From NCBI GenBank assembly GCA_035293985.1, contig DATGLS010000048.1, positions 558,001-622,000 of the forward strand: DNA of 64,000 nucleotides. The letters run 5' to 3'. Shown here piece by piece: positions 49,186 through 58,758 of this stretch. A program made the position numbers and the translations under genes. A model generated the notes under the pieces. It ran no database searches and had not been told where the DNA came from. It was given only the letters and a program-made list of their open reading frames with translations. The first letter of the stretch is position 1. Each line of letters begins with the position of its first letter. The stretch is from JAVDCA01 sp035293985 (GTDB lineage: Bacteria > Pseudomonadota > Alphaproteobacteria > Rhizobiales > Xanthobacteraceae).

Positions 49186-51462
49186 ATGATGGCTTCCGAA
49201 CCCGGCGGCGGCGCCGCTCTTCTGGCCGTGCTCGATGCATTGCTCGATCTCGCGGGCGATGCCGAGGCCGGCGCGCGGCTGTTGCGGCGCGCGCGCGAAT
49301 TGTTCGTCGCTGACCATGCGCTGCTGCTGGTGGCGGACGGCGAGGCGCTGCGCTGTGTCGCGGCAGATCCCGGCGAGGGGGTCGCTACGCAATGGCCGGC
49401 CTCGGCGGAGCTATTGGACGCCGCGCGCAGCCGCGTGCTCGCGGTCGGCGGCGCCTCGGGCCGCACCCTGCTGCCGCGCGATCTGGTCGCGGACGGTGCG
49501 CCGGCGCTCCTGCTCCCGGTCGCCTACGCCGATCGCGCCGCGGCCCTGCTGCTGCGGCGCGCCGCCGGCGCGACCGATTTTGAGCTCGACCTCGTCACCA
49601 GCGCGCGCCTCTGCTCGGTGGTCGCCCTTGCTGGGCTCGCGCTGCGCAACGGACAGGCGACTGGCGAGGCAATCGAGCGGATGCGCCGCGAGGCGGAAGC
49701 GCTCTCCGCCCGTGTGCGCGCGGCCGACGCCGAGCGCGACCTGCTCAAGGAGGTGATCGATCGGTTGCCGGTGAGTCTCACGGTGCAGGACGAGGACGGC
49801 CGCTTCATCCTGCTCAACGCCGTGGCGGCGGCCAATCTCGGCACGGCAGCGCAGACGCTGCTCGGCACCTCGCCGGCCGATTTCCTGTCCCCCGAGGAGG
49901 CCGCTCAGCGGCGCAACTGGGAAATCGCCCTGATGCGGGACGGCGGGCCGGTCGCGACCGAGGAACGTCATGCCGACGCGAGCGGCGAGCGCATCTGGCT
50001 CACGTCGCACAAGCCGGTGCACGTGCTCGATCGCAACCTGCTGATGTCGACGTCGCTCGACATCAGCGAGCGCAAGCAGGTCGAGGACGAGCTCGCGCGG
50101 CGCGCCTATTTCGACGATCTCACCGGACTGCCCAACCGGATGGTCATCGAGCAGCGCGTCGACGCGGCGATCGCGTGCGACGACGCGCGCTTCGCGATCG
50201 CGTTCATCGATCTCGACAATTTCAAGCACATCAACGACTACTACAGCCACGCGATCGGCGACGCGCTGCTGTGCAAGGTCGCCGAGCGCATCGGGCAGCA
50301 CCTGCGTCCGACCGACATGCTGGCGCGCATCAGCGGCGACGAGTTCCTGCTGCTGATCGATCCGGTCGAGAGCGACGAGCAGGTGCATATGCTGGTCGAC
50401 CAGCTGGTCGTCGAGCTCAAGAATCCGTTTCACCTCGAGGCGTACGAGATCTTCACCTCGGCGTCGCTCGGCGTCAGTGTCTATCCGGAGCATGGCGCGA
50501 ACTACGAGGCGCTGCGGCGCAACGCCGACAACGCCATGTACCGGGCGAAGCACGGCGCCAAGGGCGGCGCGATCTACTTCGATTCGAGCATGGGCGAGGC
50601 GATCACGGCGCGCATGGAGCTCGAGCAGCGGCTGCGCCTCGCCATCCGCGACCGCAAGTTCTGTTGCGCTTTCCAACCCAAGGTCGACGTGCAGACCCAG
50701 CAGGTGGTCGGCTTCGAGACGCTGGTGCGCTGGCGCGACGAGGACGGCGAGATTCAACCGCCCAGCGCCTTCGTCGGGCTCGCGATCGAGCTCGGCCTGA
50801 TCGATCCGATCACCCATTTCGTGCTCGAGGAGGCGGTCGCCTCGATCGAGCGCCTCGACGAGGCGTTCGGCGCCGGCACGACCATCAGCATCAACGTTGC
50901 CGCCAAGCAGGCGGGCGACATCGACTTCATGCGCTCGCTGATGCGCGCGATCGACGAGAGCCGCTATGCCCGCCGCCTGATGCTCGAGCTGACCGAGGAC
51001 GCATTCGTGGCGCAGAGCCGCTTCCAGGCCGAGGTGCTACCGATGATCCGCGAGCTCGGCGTGCGCGTCTCGATCGACGATTTCGGCACCGGCTACTCGT
51101 CGCTCTCGGCGCTCGCCGATATCACGGCGGACGAGCTCAAGGTTGATCGCTCGTTCATCACGGCGATCCACCAGCGCCCGCGCAGCCAGAGCGTGCTGCG
51201 CACCATCGAGTCGCTCGGCCACGCCCTCGGCATGTCGGTCGTCGCCGAGGGCGTGGAGACGTTCGAGGAGCTCGCCTACCTGCAAGCCATGACCCGCATC
51301 CGCCAGGCGCAGGGGTTCTATTTCTCGCGTCCGTTCTTCCTCGAGGACCTGAGCGAGATGCGCCGCATCGACGGGCAAGCGCGCGGGGCCGACACGGCGC
51401 GACCGCGGGTCGCGGGGCGCGCCGCGGCTGTCGCGCGTGTCGCCGGCGGCGAGCGCGGGTAA
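49186..51462 (+). CDS. Cytoplasmic GAF-PAS-GGDEF-EAL c-di-GMP protein
   Basis: The 758-aa protein has no membrane span. A GAF-like region covers about 10-160, a coiled segment 160-190, and a PAS domain 190-300. The GGDEF domain has SGDEF (383-387) preceded at exactly five residues by an RPTD inhibitory site (374-377), so it is likely an active, feedback-controlled cyclase. The EAL domain reads FETLVRW (ETL at 511-513) but keeps LELTED, DDFGTGYSS (631-639) and KVDRSF, so hydrolysis is possible though altered. It responds to an unknown cytoplasmic cue. Confidence 0.9.
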   Translation: MMASEPGGGAALLAVLDALLDLAGDAEAGARLLRRARELFVADHALLLVADGEALRCVAADPGEGVATQWPASAELLDAARSRVLAVGGASGRTLLPRDLVADGAPALLLPVAYADRAAALLLRRAAGATDFELDLVTSARLCSVVALAGLALRNGQATGEAIERMRREAEALSARVRAADAERDLLKEVIDRLPVSLTVQDEDGRFILLNAVAAANLGTAAQTLLGTSPADFLSPEEAAQRRNWEIALMRDGGPVATEERHADASGERIWLTSHKPVHVLDRNLLMSTSLDISERKQVEDELARRAYFDDLTGLPNRMVIEQRVDAAIACDDARFAIAFIDLDNFKHINDYYSHAIGDALLCKVAERIGQHLRPTDMLARISGDEFLLLIDPVESDEQVHMLVDQLVVELKNPFHLEAYEIFTSASLGVSVYPEHGANYEALRRNADNAMYRAKHGAKGGAIYFDSSMGEAITARMELEQRLRLAIRDRKFCCAFQPKVDVQTQQVVGFETLVRWRDEDGEIQPPSAFVGLAIELGLIDPITHFVLEEAVASIERLDEAFGAGTTISINVAAKQAGDIDFMRSLMRAIDESRYARRLMLELTEDAFVAQSRFQAEVLPMIRELGVRVSIDDFGTGYSSLSALADITADELKVDRSFITAIHQRPRSQSVLRTIESLGHALGMSVVAEGVETFEELAYLQAMTRIRQAQGFYFSRPFFLEDLSEMRRIDGQARGADTARPRVAGRAAAVARVAGGERG

Positions 51463-51548
51463 TCGCGACAGCGTGGAAGCCGTTTGAAAGATACAAATCG
51501 GCACACCGAGCATGCCCCGCCCATCGCGGTCGCGAGAAGGTGAGGCAA

Positions 51549-53387
51549 TCAGCGCGGCGTCTGGATGGCGCGTAACGCAGCGAGCGGGTCCGGGCGATCG
51601 CCCGGCGGCTTCTTCAGCATGCCGAGGCGGCTCGGGTCGAGGGCCGTCGGCGATGCCGGCGCGGCGGCGTGCGGCGAAGGCACGGCGCGCGGAGCGACCG
51701 GCGCCGTCGGAGCGGCCTGTGTGGTGCGCGGCGGCGGCTCCTCGGCATGGGCACGATTCATCGTGGCGTTGCGCCAGCGGTCGACTACCGAGGCGATGAA
51801 GTTCAAGTCCGCGCCGCTCGCCTGCAGGGTCGGGTCGCTGGCGAAGGTGTCGCTCTTCGGCAGCAGGTGCGCGGGCACTTCTGGAAAGGTGAGTCGGGTC
51901 GGCAGCGGCACCGCGACGCCGAACGCGAGCGCCTCGCGCGTGCCGAGCGCCGGCACGAAAGCGAACAGGTTCGCGGCCGAATCCGATACCGCCGAGCGCA
52001 GCAGCGCCTGGTCGCGCTCGTTCGACATGCGCATCGCAAACAGCGTGCTGCACTGGGAGATGATGGTGGGGTCGAGCTCGGCGGGGCGCTGGGTGACGAG
52101 GCCGAGATGGACGCCGTATTTGCGTCCCTCCTTGGCGAGCCGCGAGATCGCCCGCCGGGTGGGGCCGAAGCCGGTGGTGCGATCGGCCGCAGCGTAGCGG
52201 TGCGCCTCCTCGCACACGAACAGGATCGGGCACGCGCCGTCGCTCCACATGCCGAAATCGAACGCCATGCGGAAGAGGACCGACACCACCGCGTCGGTGA
52301 CCTCGGCCGGAAAGCCGGCGAGCTGCATGATGGTCATCGGCTTGCCGTCGATCGGCACGCGGAAGAGCTGGCTGATCGCCTCCGACATCGTGTCGCCGCC
52401 GACATTGGCGTTCTCGAACATGAAGGCGTAGCGTGGGTCGTTGCTCACCGTCTCGATGCGCGTCATCAGCTTGTGATAGACGAGGCGCGACGAGCGGTTC
52501 TCCAGCTTGCCCATGCGCTCGTTGACGTGGTTGAGCAGATCGGCGAGCCGATACGGGACGGGCGTGTCGACCGTATAGCCGATCGATTTCGGATCGAACC
52601 GCTTGACGCTCAGCCGGTCGGCGGCGCGGTACTGCGTGTAGGCCGCCTTGGCGAGCGGGATCACCTCGGCGAGGATCTCGACCTCCTCCTCGATGCCGGG
52701 CCGGCCGGCGAAGAAGACGTCGACGATCTCCTCGAAATTGAACAGCCAGAACGGCAGCTTCATATTGCCGGGGTTCACCACGAAGGCGCGCTCGCCGAAG
52801 CTGCGGCCGTATTCGTTGTGCACGTCGAGCAGCAGGATGCGCAGGTTCGGTCGCGCCTGCAGCACCTGCTGCAGGATGAGCGCGACCGCGCTCGACTTGC
52901 CGACGCCGGTCGTGCCCAGCACCGCGAAATGGTTGTTCAGCATCTCGTCGATGTCGACGCCGACCGCGATGGTCTGGTCCTGAAGGAGCTGACCGACCTT
53001 GATGACGTTGGTGGCCGGGGCGTCGAAGACGAGGTGGAGTTCGGCGCTGGTCAGCGCCGTGACGGTGTCGCCGATCGAGGGATAGTCGGTGACGCCGCGG
53101 CGAAACTTGCCGCCCTCGCGGATCTCGCCCGTGAGGTCGACGCGCGCGGAGCCACAATAGCCGGGCTCGCGCGAGGCGACCTCGACCGAGAGCTCGGTGA
53201 TGACGCCGATCAGCAGCGCATGCCCGGTATGGATCTTGACGAATTTGCCGACCGTCGCGCCGCTGCGATGCAGGCCTTCGGCGCCGAGCAGGCCGATGCT
53301 CGCCTTCGAGCCGCTCACCGCATGCACGCGGCCGAGCGCTGCATCGGGTTCTTCGGCCGCGCCGCGCAGGGACTGGGGATCGGACAT
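51549..53387 (-). CDS. HerA-like hexameric ATPase (DUF87)
   Basis: The 612-aa protein has an N-terminal HAS-barrel (about 15-125), the Walker A loop GTTGVGKSS (158-166), Walker B ILFVCEEAHRY (388-398) and a HerA-type sensor segment VTQRPAELDP. The C-terminal 80 residues are Pro/Ala-rich and probably disordered. HerA translocases pump DNA and usually pair with the nuclease NurA or act in anti-phage systems; no NurA, SIR2 or other partner is adjacent. The start is ATG 53387, without a clear ribosome site. Confidence 0.85.
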   Translation of the reverse strand: MSDPQSLRGAAEEPDAALGRVHAVSGSKASIGLLGAEGLHRSGATVGKFVKIHTGHALLIGVITELSVEVASREPGYCGSARVDLTGEIREGGKFRRGVTDYPSIGDTVTALTSAELHLVFDAPATNVIKVGQLLQDQTIAVGVDIDEMLNNHFAVLGTTGVGKSSAVALILQQVLQARPNLRILLLDVHNEYGRSFGERAFVVNPGNMKLPFWLFNFEEIVDVFFAGRPGIEEEVEILAEVIPLAKAAYTQYRAADRLSVKRFDPKSIGYTVDTPVPYRLADLLNHVNERMGKLENRSSRLVYHKLMTRIETVSNDPRYAFMFENANVGGDTMSEAISQLFRVPIDGKPMTIMQLAGFPAEVTDAVVSVLFRMAFDFGMWSDGACPILFVCEEAHRYAAADRTTGFGPTRRAISRLAKEGRKYGVHLGLVTQRPAELDPTIISQCSTLFAMRMSNERDQALLRSAVSDSAANLFAFVPALGTREALAFGVAVPLPTRLTFPEVPAHLLPKSDTFASDPTLQASGADLNFIASVVDRWRNATMNRAHAEEPPPRTTQAAPTAPVAPRAVPSPHAAAPASPTALDPSRLGMLKKPPGDRPDPLAALRAIQTPR

Positions 53388-53663
53388 CGAAGGGGGCCGG
53401 GACGAAATGATTGGGTCTGCGACTCTAGGCGGCAAACGCTCTAGAATCGGTAAAGCGCGGCGGCGCACTTTCGCCAGCCACAACAGGCCGGTTAAGCGGC
53501 GCTTAACCATTGTCAAATGCCTCACCGGGGCGGGCACGCCGTAGCTTCCTTCGTGGGACCCGGTGGGCCGCCCGGCGCCCCCGCAGGCGCAGAAAAATTG
53601 CCGCAAAGATCGGCTGATTGGCGTAGCATCGGGCGGTCAGGTTGGGGTTTGGGGTTCGGGGGA

Positions 53664-54299
53664 ATGGGCAAGCGGGCTGGGATTCTGGCAGCGATATCAA
53701 TGGTGGTCCTCGTCGGCCTGACCGGCGTCGCCGGCGCCGAGGATCTGGCCGCCGTCGCCCAGGCCGCGATCTCGCACTATCGCGCCGAGCATGGGCTGCC
53801 GCCCGTCACGGCCGACCCCAAGCTGATGGCGCTCGCCGCCGCGCAGGCGCGCGCCATGGCAAAAGCGGACTCGCTCGAGCACGATGTCGACCGGCCGTTC
53901 CAGGCGCGGATCGCGAGCTACGATCCAGATGTGGCCTGTGAGAACATCGCCGGCGGCCCGCGCGATTTCACCTCGGCACTCGTGCTGTGGGAGCATTCGC
54001 CCGGCCACGACGCCAATCTGCGGCGAGAGGGCGTGACCCGCTTCGGCATCGCGTCGGCGCCGGCCCCGCAGTCGAAATACAAGGTCTACTGGTCGCTGAT
54101 CATGGCCGGCACCAAGCCGCATCACGGCCTGCGCACCGCCGGCGGCCCCGGCCTGCTGCGCGCGGCGCCCGATCAAGGGCCGATGGTGCGTACGCGCTCG
54201 CTGCGCGCGGAACATTCGGGCGATAACTCGCCGGGTTTGCTTGCGACCGTGAAGGGCTGGCTCAAGCCGCTGTGGTCAGGCAGCAGCTCGGCAAAGTAG
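53664..54299 (+). CDS. Secreted CAP/SCP-domain protein
   Basis: The 211-aa protein has a signal peptide (residues 1-25, ending GVAGAED), then a CAP domain: ISHYRAEHGLPPVTADPKLMALAAAQARAMA (quoted in two overlapping parts), LEHDVDRPF, CENIAGG and a W-EHSPGHDANLRREGVTRFGIA block. Both pocket histidines are present. CAP proteins occur in the periplasm or outside; roles vary. ATG 53664 is preferred because the signal peptide begins there. Confidence 0.85.
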   Translation: MGKRAGILAAISMVVLVGLTGVAGAEDLAAVAQAAISHYRAEHGLPPVTADPKLMALAAAQARAMAKADSLEHDVDRPFQARIASYDPDVACENIAGGPRDFTSALVLWEHSPGHDANLRREGVTRFGIASAPAPQSKYKVYWSLIMAGTKPHHGLRTAGGPGLLRAAPDQGPMVRTRSLRAEHSGDNSPGLLATVKGWLKPLWSGSSSAK

Positions 54300-54408
54300 C
54301 CGATTGTGCGGTCAGACGCTGTCTTTCGGCTAAGCGATCACACGATTTCAGAGGCCGACGGGGCCCGAGCGGGTCCCCGCGACCTTTGAGAAGGACAGGA
54401 GCAACGTG

Positions 54409-55629
54409 ATGACGATCGGCGTGGGCGGCTCGACCGCCGAGAAGGAGCTCGCCGCGATGAGCTCGATGCGCGGCGACGTGCCGCCGATCGGCGTCGAGGA
54501 GCGGTTGCGGCGGATCGCCCGCGCGCAGGCGATCATGCGCGAGAAGGGCATCGACGCGCTCTATCTCGATGTGTCGTCGAGCATGGTCTACTTCACGGGC
54601 CTCAATTTCCGCCGCACCGAGCGCATGCACTCCGCCGTCCTGCCGGCGAAAGGCGACATCGTCTACGTGTCGCCGGCCTTCGAGGTCGAGAAGCTCAAGA
54701 CCATGACGTCGTTCGGCGACAAGATCGCGGTGTGGCAGGAGGACGACGATCCGACCGCCGTCGTCACCGAGACGGTGCGCTCGCTCGGCTATCCGAATGG
54801 CGTGATCGCGGTCGACGAGGCGACGCCGTTCTTCACCTTCGACGGGCTGCGCCGCGCCGGCAACAGCTACACCTTCGTCAACGCCGTCGACGTCACGGCC
54901 GGCTGCCGCATGATCAAGTCGGAGCACGAGATCGCGCTGATGCAGACGGCGAAGAACATCACGCTCACGGCGCACAAGGCGGCGGCGCGCATCATGCGCG
55001 AGGGCATCACGACCACCGAGGTGCAGGCCTTTCTGGTCGCCGCCCACAAGAAGCTCGGCTCCGAGGGGCTGCCGCCTTTCAACGCCGTCCTGTTCGGCGA
55101 GGCGACCGCCTATCCGCACGGCGTGCCGTACCCGCAGACGCTGAAGGACGGCGACATGATCCTGATCGACACCGGCGCGCCGGTCGATGGATATCTCTCC
55201 GACATCACGCGTTCGTACGTGTTCGGCACGCCCTCGCGGCGCCAGCGCGAGGTGTGGAATCTGGAGAAGCAGGCGCAGGCCGCAGGCTTCGCGGCGGCGA
55301 AACCCGGCAACCGCTGCGAGGACATCGACGCGGCGGCGCGCGGCGTCATCAATGGCGCGGGCTTCGGACCGGGCTACGCGACGCCCGGCCTGCCGCACCG
55401 CACCGGCCACGGCATCGGCCTCGACGTGCACGAATGGCCTTATCTCGTGAAGGGCGACCGCACCCTGTTGCGGCCCGGCATGACGTTCTCGAACGAGCCG
55501 ACCATCTGCATCTATGGCGAGTTCGGGGTGCGGCTCGAGGACCACATGCTGATCACCGAGACTGGCGCGCGCTGGTTCACCCAGCCGGCCCATTCGGTCG
55601 ACGACCCGTTCGGCCAGGATGTGGGGTAG
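54409..55629 (+). CDS. M24-family Xaa-Pro peptidase
   Basis: The 406-aa protein has the metal ligands D254 (ILIDTGA), D265 (YLSDITR), H334 (RTGHGIG), E363 (SNEPTI) and E377 (RLEDHM), all intact. AGGAG at 54397-54401 lies 7 bases from ATG 54409, which is preferred to GTG 54406. It is a distant paralogue of the gene at 18869-20065. A Bug receptor gene follows 40 bases on, and they are probably cotranscribed. Confidence 0.88.
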   Translation: MTIGVGGSTAEKELAAMSSMRGDVPPIGVEERLRRIARAQAIMREKGIDALYLDVSSSMVYFTGLNFRRTERMHSAVLPAKGDIVYVSPAFEVEKLKTMTSFGDKIAVWQEDDDPTAVVTETVRSLGYPNGVIAVDEATPFFTFDGLRRAGNSYTFVNAVDVTAGCRMIKSEHEIALMQTAKNITLTAHKAAARIMREGITTTEVQAFLVAAHKKLGSEGLPPFNAVLFGEATAYPHGVPYPQTLKDGDMILIDTGAPVDGYLSDITRSYVFGTPSRRQREVWNLEKQAQAAGFAAAKPGNRCEDIDAAARGVINGAGFGPGYATPGLPHRTGHGIGLDVHEWPYLVKGDRTLLRPGMTFSNEPTICIYGEFGVRLEDHMLITETGARWFTQPAHSVDDPFGQDVG

Positions 55630-55669
55630 TTTATCGACACGCTCGGACAGCCATAGACCGGGGGCGACG

Positions 55670-56659
55670 ATGTCGAACGCGAGGACTTGGCTCGGACGCC
55701 GCAAATTCCTCTTGTCTGCGGCCGCCGCGGTGGCGAGCCCTGTGATCGCGCGGGCGGACCGCTGGCCGTCGCGCCCCGTGCACATCATTTGTCCGCTCGC
55801 GGCGGGGGGCGGCATCGACGCGACGGCCCGTATCGTCGGTGCCCGACTGGGCGACATCTGGGGCCAGCGCGTCGTGGTCGAGAACAAGCCGGGCGCGAGC
55901 GGCAACATCGCGGCCGAGTACGCCGCGCATGCCGAGCCGGACGGCTACACGATCTACATTCCCTCTTTCTTCCACACCACCAATGCCTTTCTGGTTCCGT
56001 CGCACACCTACGACGCCGTGGCCGATTTTGCGCCGGTCACGCTGCTCGCCACCTATCCGCTCGTCATGGTGGTGCCGACCTCCTCGCCCGCCCGCACCGT
56101 GCAGGAGTTCATCGCCTATGCGAGGACGAAGAAGGTCAGCTTCGCGTCGTCCGGCTATGGCTCCTCGCTGCATCTCGCCGCCGAGCTGTTCACGCGCAGC
56201 GCCGGGATCGAGATGACGCACGTGCCGTATCGCGGCGCGGGACCGGCATTCACCGACCTGATCGCCGGCCGCGTCGACGCGATGATCAATTTCACATCCT
56301 CGAGCCTGCCTCTGGTGCGACAGGGCCAGCTGCGCGCGCTGGCGGTGACGACCGCGAAACGCCTTTCCGTTGCGCCCGATTTGCCGACGATGGCGGAAGG
56401 CGGCGTCGCCGGCGTCGAGGTCGCGTCGTGGTCGGCATTTCTCGTGCCGGCGAAAACCTCGCGCGAGATCGTCGGCAAAATCCACGACGATACCATCAAG
56501 GCGCTCGACGAGCCGACGGTCCGGGACAAGCTCGAGAGCACCGGCGCCGTCGTGATCGGGTCGACGCCGGCCGAGCTTACCTCGTTCCTCGAGGCTGAAC
56601 GCAGCAAATGGGGGCGGGTCATCAAGGCCGCGAACATCCAACCCTTGAAGGGGCCTTAG
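55670..56659 (+). CDS. Bug/TctC-family periplasmic receptor
   Basis: The 329-aa protein has a twin-arginine-like start (WLGRRKFLLSAAAAVASP), then VHIICPLAAGGGIDATARIV, ENKPGASGNIAAEY, DGYTIYIPS and YRGAGPAFTDLIAGRVDAM. It probably binds a carboxylate in the periplasm. No TctAB membrane genes are near. It follows the M24 peptidase gene and precedes the DUF3311/symporter pair, so the four may act on related small molecules. Confidence 0.88.
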   Translation: MSNARTWLGRRKFLLSAAAAVASPVIARADRWPSRPVHIICPLAAGGGIDATARIVGARLGDIWGQRVVVENKPGASGNIAAEYAAHAEPDGYTIYIPSFFHTTNAFLVPSHTYDAVADFAPVTLLATYPLVMVVPTSSPARTVQEFIAYARTKKVSFASSGYGSSLHLAAELFTRSAGIEMTHVPYRGAGPAFTDLIAGRVDAMINFTSSSLPLVRQGQLRALAVTTAKRLSVAPDLPTMAEGGVAGVEVASWSAFLVPAKTSREIVGKIHDDTIKALDEPTVRDKLESTGAVVIGSTPAELTSFLEAERSKWGRVIKAANIQPLKGP

Positions 56660-56769
56660 TTAGTCGGATGCCGGGCTGAGGCGCCGTCTTCGCCCGCCGC
56701 CGCGTGGAACCGAAGCTCGTCATCGGCACTTAGACTCTCATACGCGCGGGGCGGAGCCGGAGCCCGATC

Positions 56770-56961
56770 ATGCGCGCGATCCGTTGGCTGGCCGTTTTGC
56801 CGTTCCTCGGCCTCATCATCGGCCCATTCTTCGTCGACCGCGTCCAGCCCTTCGTCCTCGGCCTGCCGCTGCTCCTCGCCTGGATCGTCGCGTGGGTGGT
56901 GCTCACCGCGATCATCATGGCCATCATCTACAGCCTCGACGCGCGCGAGGATGTGCCATGA
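56770..56961 (+). CDS. DUF3311 small membrane protein
   Basis: The 63-aa protein has two membrane spans (about 5-22 and 29-54) with the DUF3311 pattern LAVLPFLGLIIGPFF...LGLPLLLAWIVAWVVLTA. Such proteins regularly precede sodium:solute symporters and are thought to be small accessory subunits. Its stop overlaps the symporter start by 4 bases (ATGA). Confidence 0.9.
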   Translation: MRAIRWLAVLPFLGLIIGPFFVDRVQPFVLGLPLLLAWIVAWVVLTAIIMAIIYSLDAREDVP

Positions 56962-58448
56962 ATTCTGCGACGAACGCGGCGCTCATCTTCATCGCGGCCG
57001 CCCTCGTGCTGGCGCTCGTGCTCGGTTTCCTGGCGCGGCGCGGACGGGAGATGAGTCTCGAGCAATGGGCGGTGGGCGGGCGCGGCTTCGGGGCCATCTT
57101 CGTCTTCCTGCTGCTCGCCGGCGAGATCTACACGACCTTCACGTTCCTCGGCGGCAGCGGCTATGCCTACGGCAAGGGCGGCCCGGCCTACTACATTCTG
57201 TGCTACGGCACCCTCGCCTACGTGCTCTCCTACTTCATGCTGCCGGCGATCTGGCGCTATGCGCGCGAGAAGCGGCTCTACTCGCAGTCCGACTTCTTCG
57301 TGCGCAAGTACGAAAGCCGCGCGCTCGGCATCATCGTGTCGCTGGTCGGCATCGTTGCGCTCGTGCCCTACCTCGTGCTGCAGCTCAAGGGGCTCGGCAT
57401 CATCGTCGAGACCGCGAGCTACGGCGCGATCTCGCGCACCCTCGCGATCTGGATCGGCGCTGCGGCGGTGACCGCCTATGTCATGGTGTCGGGCGTGCAC
57501 GGCTCGGCGTGGACGTCGGTCGCCAAGGACGCACTGATCCTCGCGGTCGTGCTGTTTCTCGGCATCTACCTGCCGATCCACTACTACGCGGGCATCGGCG
57601 CCATGTTCGCCGCGATCGAGCAGGCGAAGCCCGGCTTCATCGCGTTGCCGGCGCACGGCGAGAACATCTGGTGGTTCGCCTCCACGGTGCTGCTGACCGC
57701 GCTCGGCTTCTACATGTGGCCGCACACCTTCGGCTCGATCTATACGGCGAAGCGCGCCGACGTCTTTCGCAAGAACGCGATCGTGCTGCCGCTCTACCAG
57801 CTCATCCTGCTGTTCGTCTTCTTCGTCGGCTTCGCGGCGATCCTGCAAGTCAAGGGACTGACCGGCGCCGACATCGATCTCGCCCTCTTCCGCCTGTCGG
57901 TGAAGACATTCGATCCGTGGTTCGTCGGGGTGATCGGCGCGGCCGGCGTGCTCACCGCCCTGGTGCCCGGCTCGATGATCCTGATGACCGCCGGCACGCT
58001 GCTCGCCAACAACCTCTTGCGCGCCGGCGCGCGCGAGGGCGACGACGCGCGCATCGCCTGGCGCGCCAAGGCACTGGTACCGGTGGTGGCACTCGTGGCG
58101 GTGTGGTTCACGCTGCAGGGCGGCGAGACGATCGTCGCGCTGCTGCTGATGGGCTACAGCTTCGTCACCCAGCTCTTCCCGGCGCTGGTGCTGAGCCTTG
58201 CGCGCCACAACCCGGTGACGCGCGAGGGCGCGATCGCCGGCATCGTCGCAGGCGTCGCGACCGTCGCGTTGGTGAGCGTGACGCACACGACGATCGGCTC
58301 GCTGCTGCCATGGCTGCCGCAGGCGTTGAAGGATTTCAACGTCGGCATCATCGCGCTGATCGTGAACGTCGTGGTGCTGGCGATCGTCAGTGCGGCGACG
58401 CGGTCGCTCGCCACCGGTCACGGCCCGGCGAGCCTGGAGGCGCGCTGA
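56958..58448 (+). CDS. Sodium:solute symporter family permease
   Basis: The 496-aa membrane protein has the SSS core: EQWAVGGRGFGAIFVFLLLAGEIYTTFTFLGG (quoted over two helices), Y-LPAIWRYAREKRLYSQSDFF, ILQVKGLTGADIDLA and a LTALVPGSMILMTAGTLLANN block. About 13 spans are visible. It imports an unknown organic solute with sodium. It is coupled to DUF3311 and ends in a palindrome shared with the convergent small gene. Confidence 0.9.
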   Translation: MNSATNAALIFIAAALVLALVLGFLARRGREMSLEQWAVGGRGFGAIFVFLLLAGEIYTTFTFLGGSGYAYGKGGPAYYILCYGTLAYVLSYFMLPAIWRYAREKRLYSQSDFFVRKYESRALGIIVSLVGIVALVPYLVLQLKGLGIIVETASYGAISRTLAIWIGAAAVTAYVMVSGVHGSAWTSVAKDALILAVVLFLGIYLPIHYYAGIGAMFAAIEQAKPGFIALPAHGENIWWFASTVLLTALGFYMWPHTFGSIYTAKRADVFRKNAIVLPLYQLILLFVFFVGFAAILQVKGLTGADIDLALFRLSVKTFDPWFVGVIGAAGVLTALVPGSMILMTAGTLLANNLLRAGAREGDDARIAWRAKALVPVVALVAVWFTLQGGETIVALLLMGYSFVTQLFPALVLSLARHNPVTREGAIAGIVAGVATVALVSVTHTTIGSLLPWLPQALKDFNVGIIALIVNVVVLAIVSAATRSLATGHGPASLEAR

Positions 58449-58460
58449 TCGCGATCAGCG
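58443..58460. repeat. Perfect 18-base palindrome spanning two convergent stop codons
   Basis: CGCTGATCGCGATCAGCG reads the same on both strands. It contains the TGA of the symporter gene (58446-58448) and, symmetrically, the TGA of the leftward small gene (58455-58457). It could form a short two-way hairpin. Confidence 0.8.
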
Positions 58461-58616
58461 CTCTACCGACCTCGACCAGGACCCTGCGGCGCAGGCCTCG
58501 GGTTCCGCGCATTTGACGACCCAGAACACGTAGGAAGCCGCGAAGGATCCGAGCGTGCTGGTCGCCAGGAGGGCGATCAGAGCGCCATGCAGAAGGGTGA
58601 TCGGCTCTAGGGTCAT
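58455..58616 (-). CDS. Possible small single-pass membrane protein
   Basis: The open frame encodes 53 aa: MTLEPITLLHGALIALLATS then STLGSFAASYVFWVV (one or two short hydrophobic segments), followed by a polar tail with two cysteines (KCAEPEACAAG). The composition is convincing for a membrane peptide, but the ribosome site is weak. The adjoining stretch 58617-58758 shows nothing. Confidence 0.35.
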   Translation of the reverse strand: MTLEPITLLHGALIALLATSTLGSFAASYVFWVVKCAEPEACAAGSWSRSVER

Positions 58617-58758
58617 GTCACGCAACTCGCTCGAAGTCCCGCCTCGTCGGGCGTGAATAGAGGCCGCCAGCCTTCAACAATTTCCAATTTTTCGGCTACG
58701 CATTTGCACGCAATCGAAATACGTAGTCCTACGGATGGCGGAGCGATCGCCACACCCG

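Noticed and set aside
56703..56728. GGAAC with a downstream ACTT upstream of the DUF3311 gene
   Set aside because: The -10 part lacks CGTT at either 16 or 17 bases, so it does not qualify as an EcfG-type promoter.
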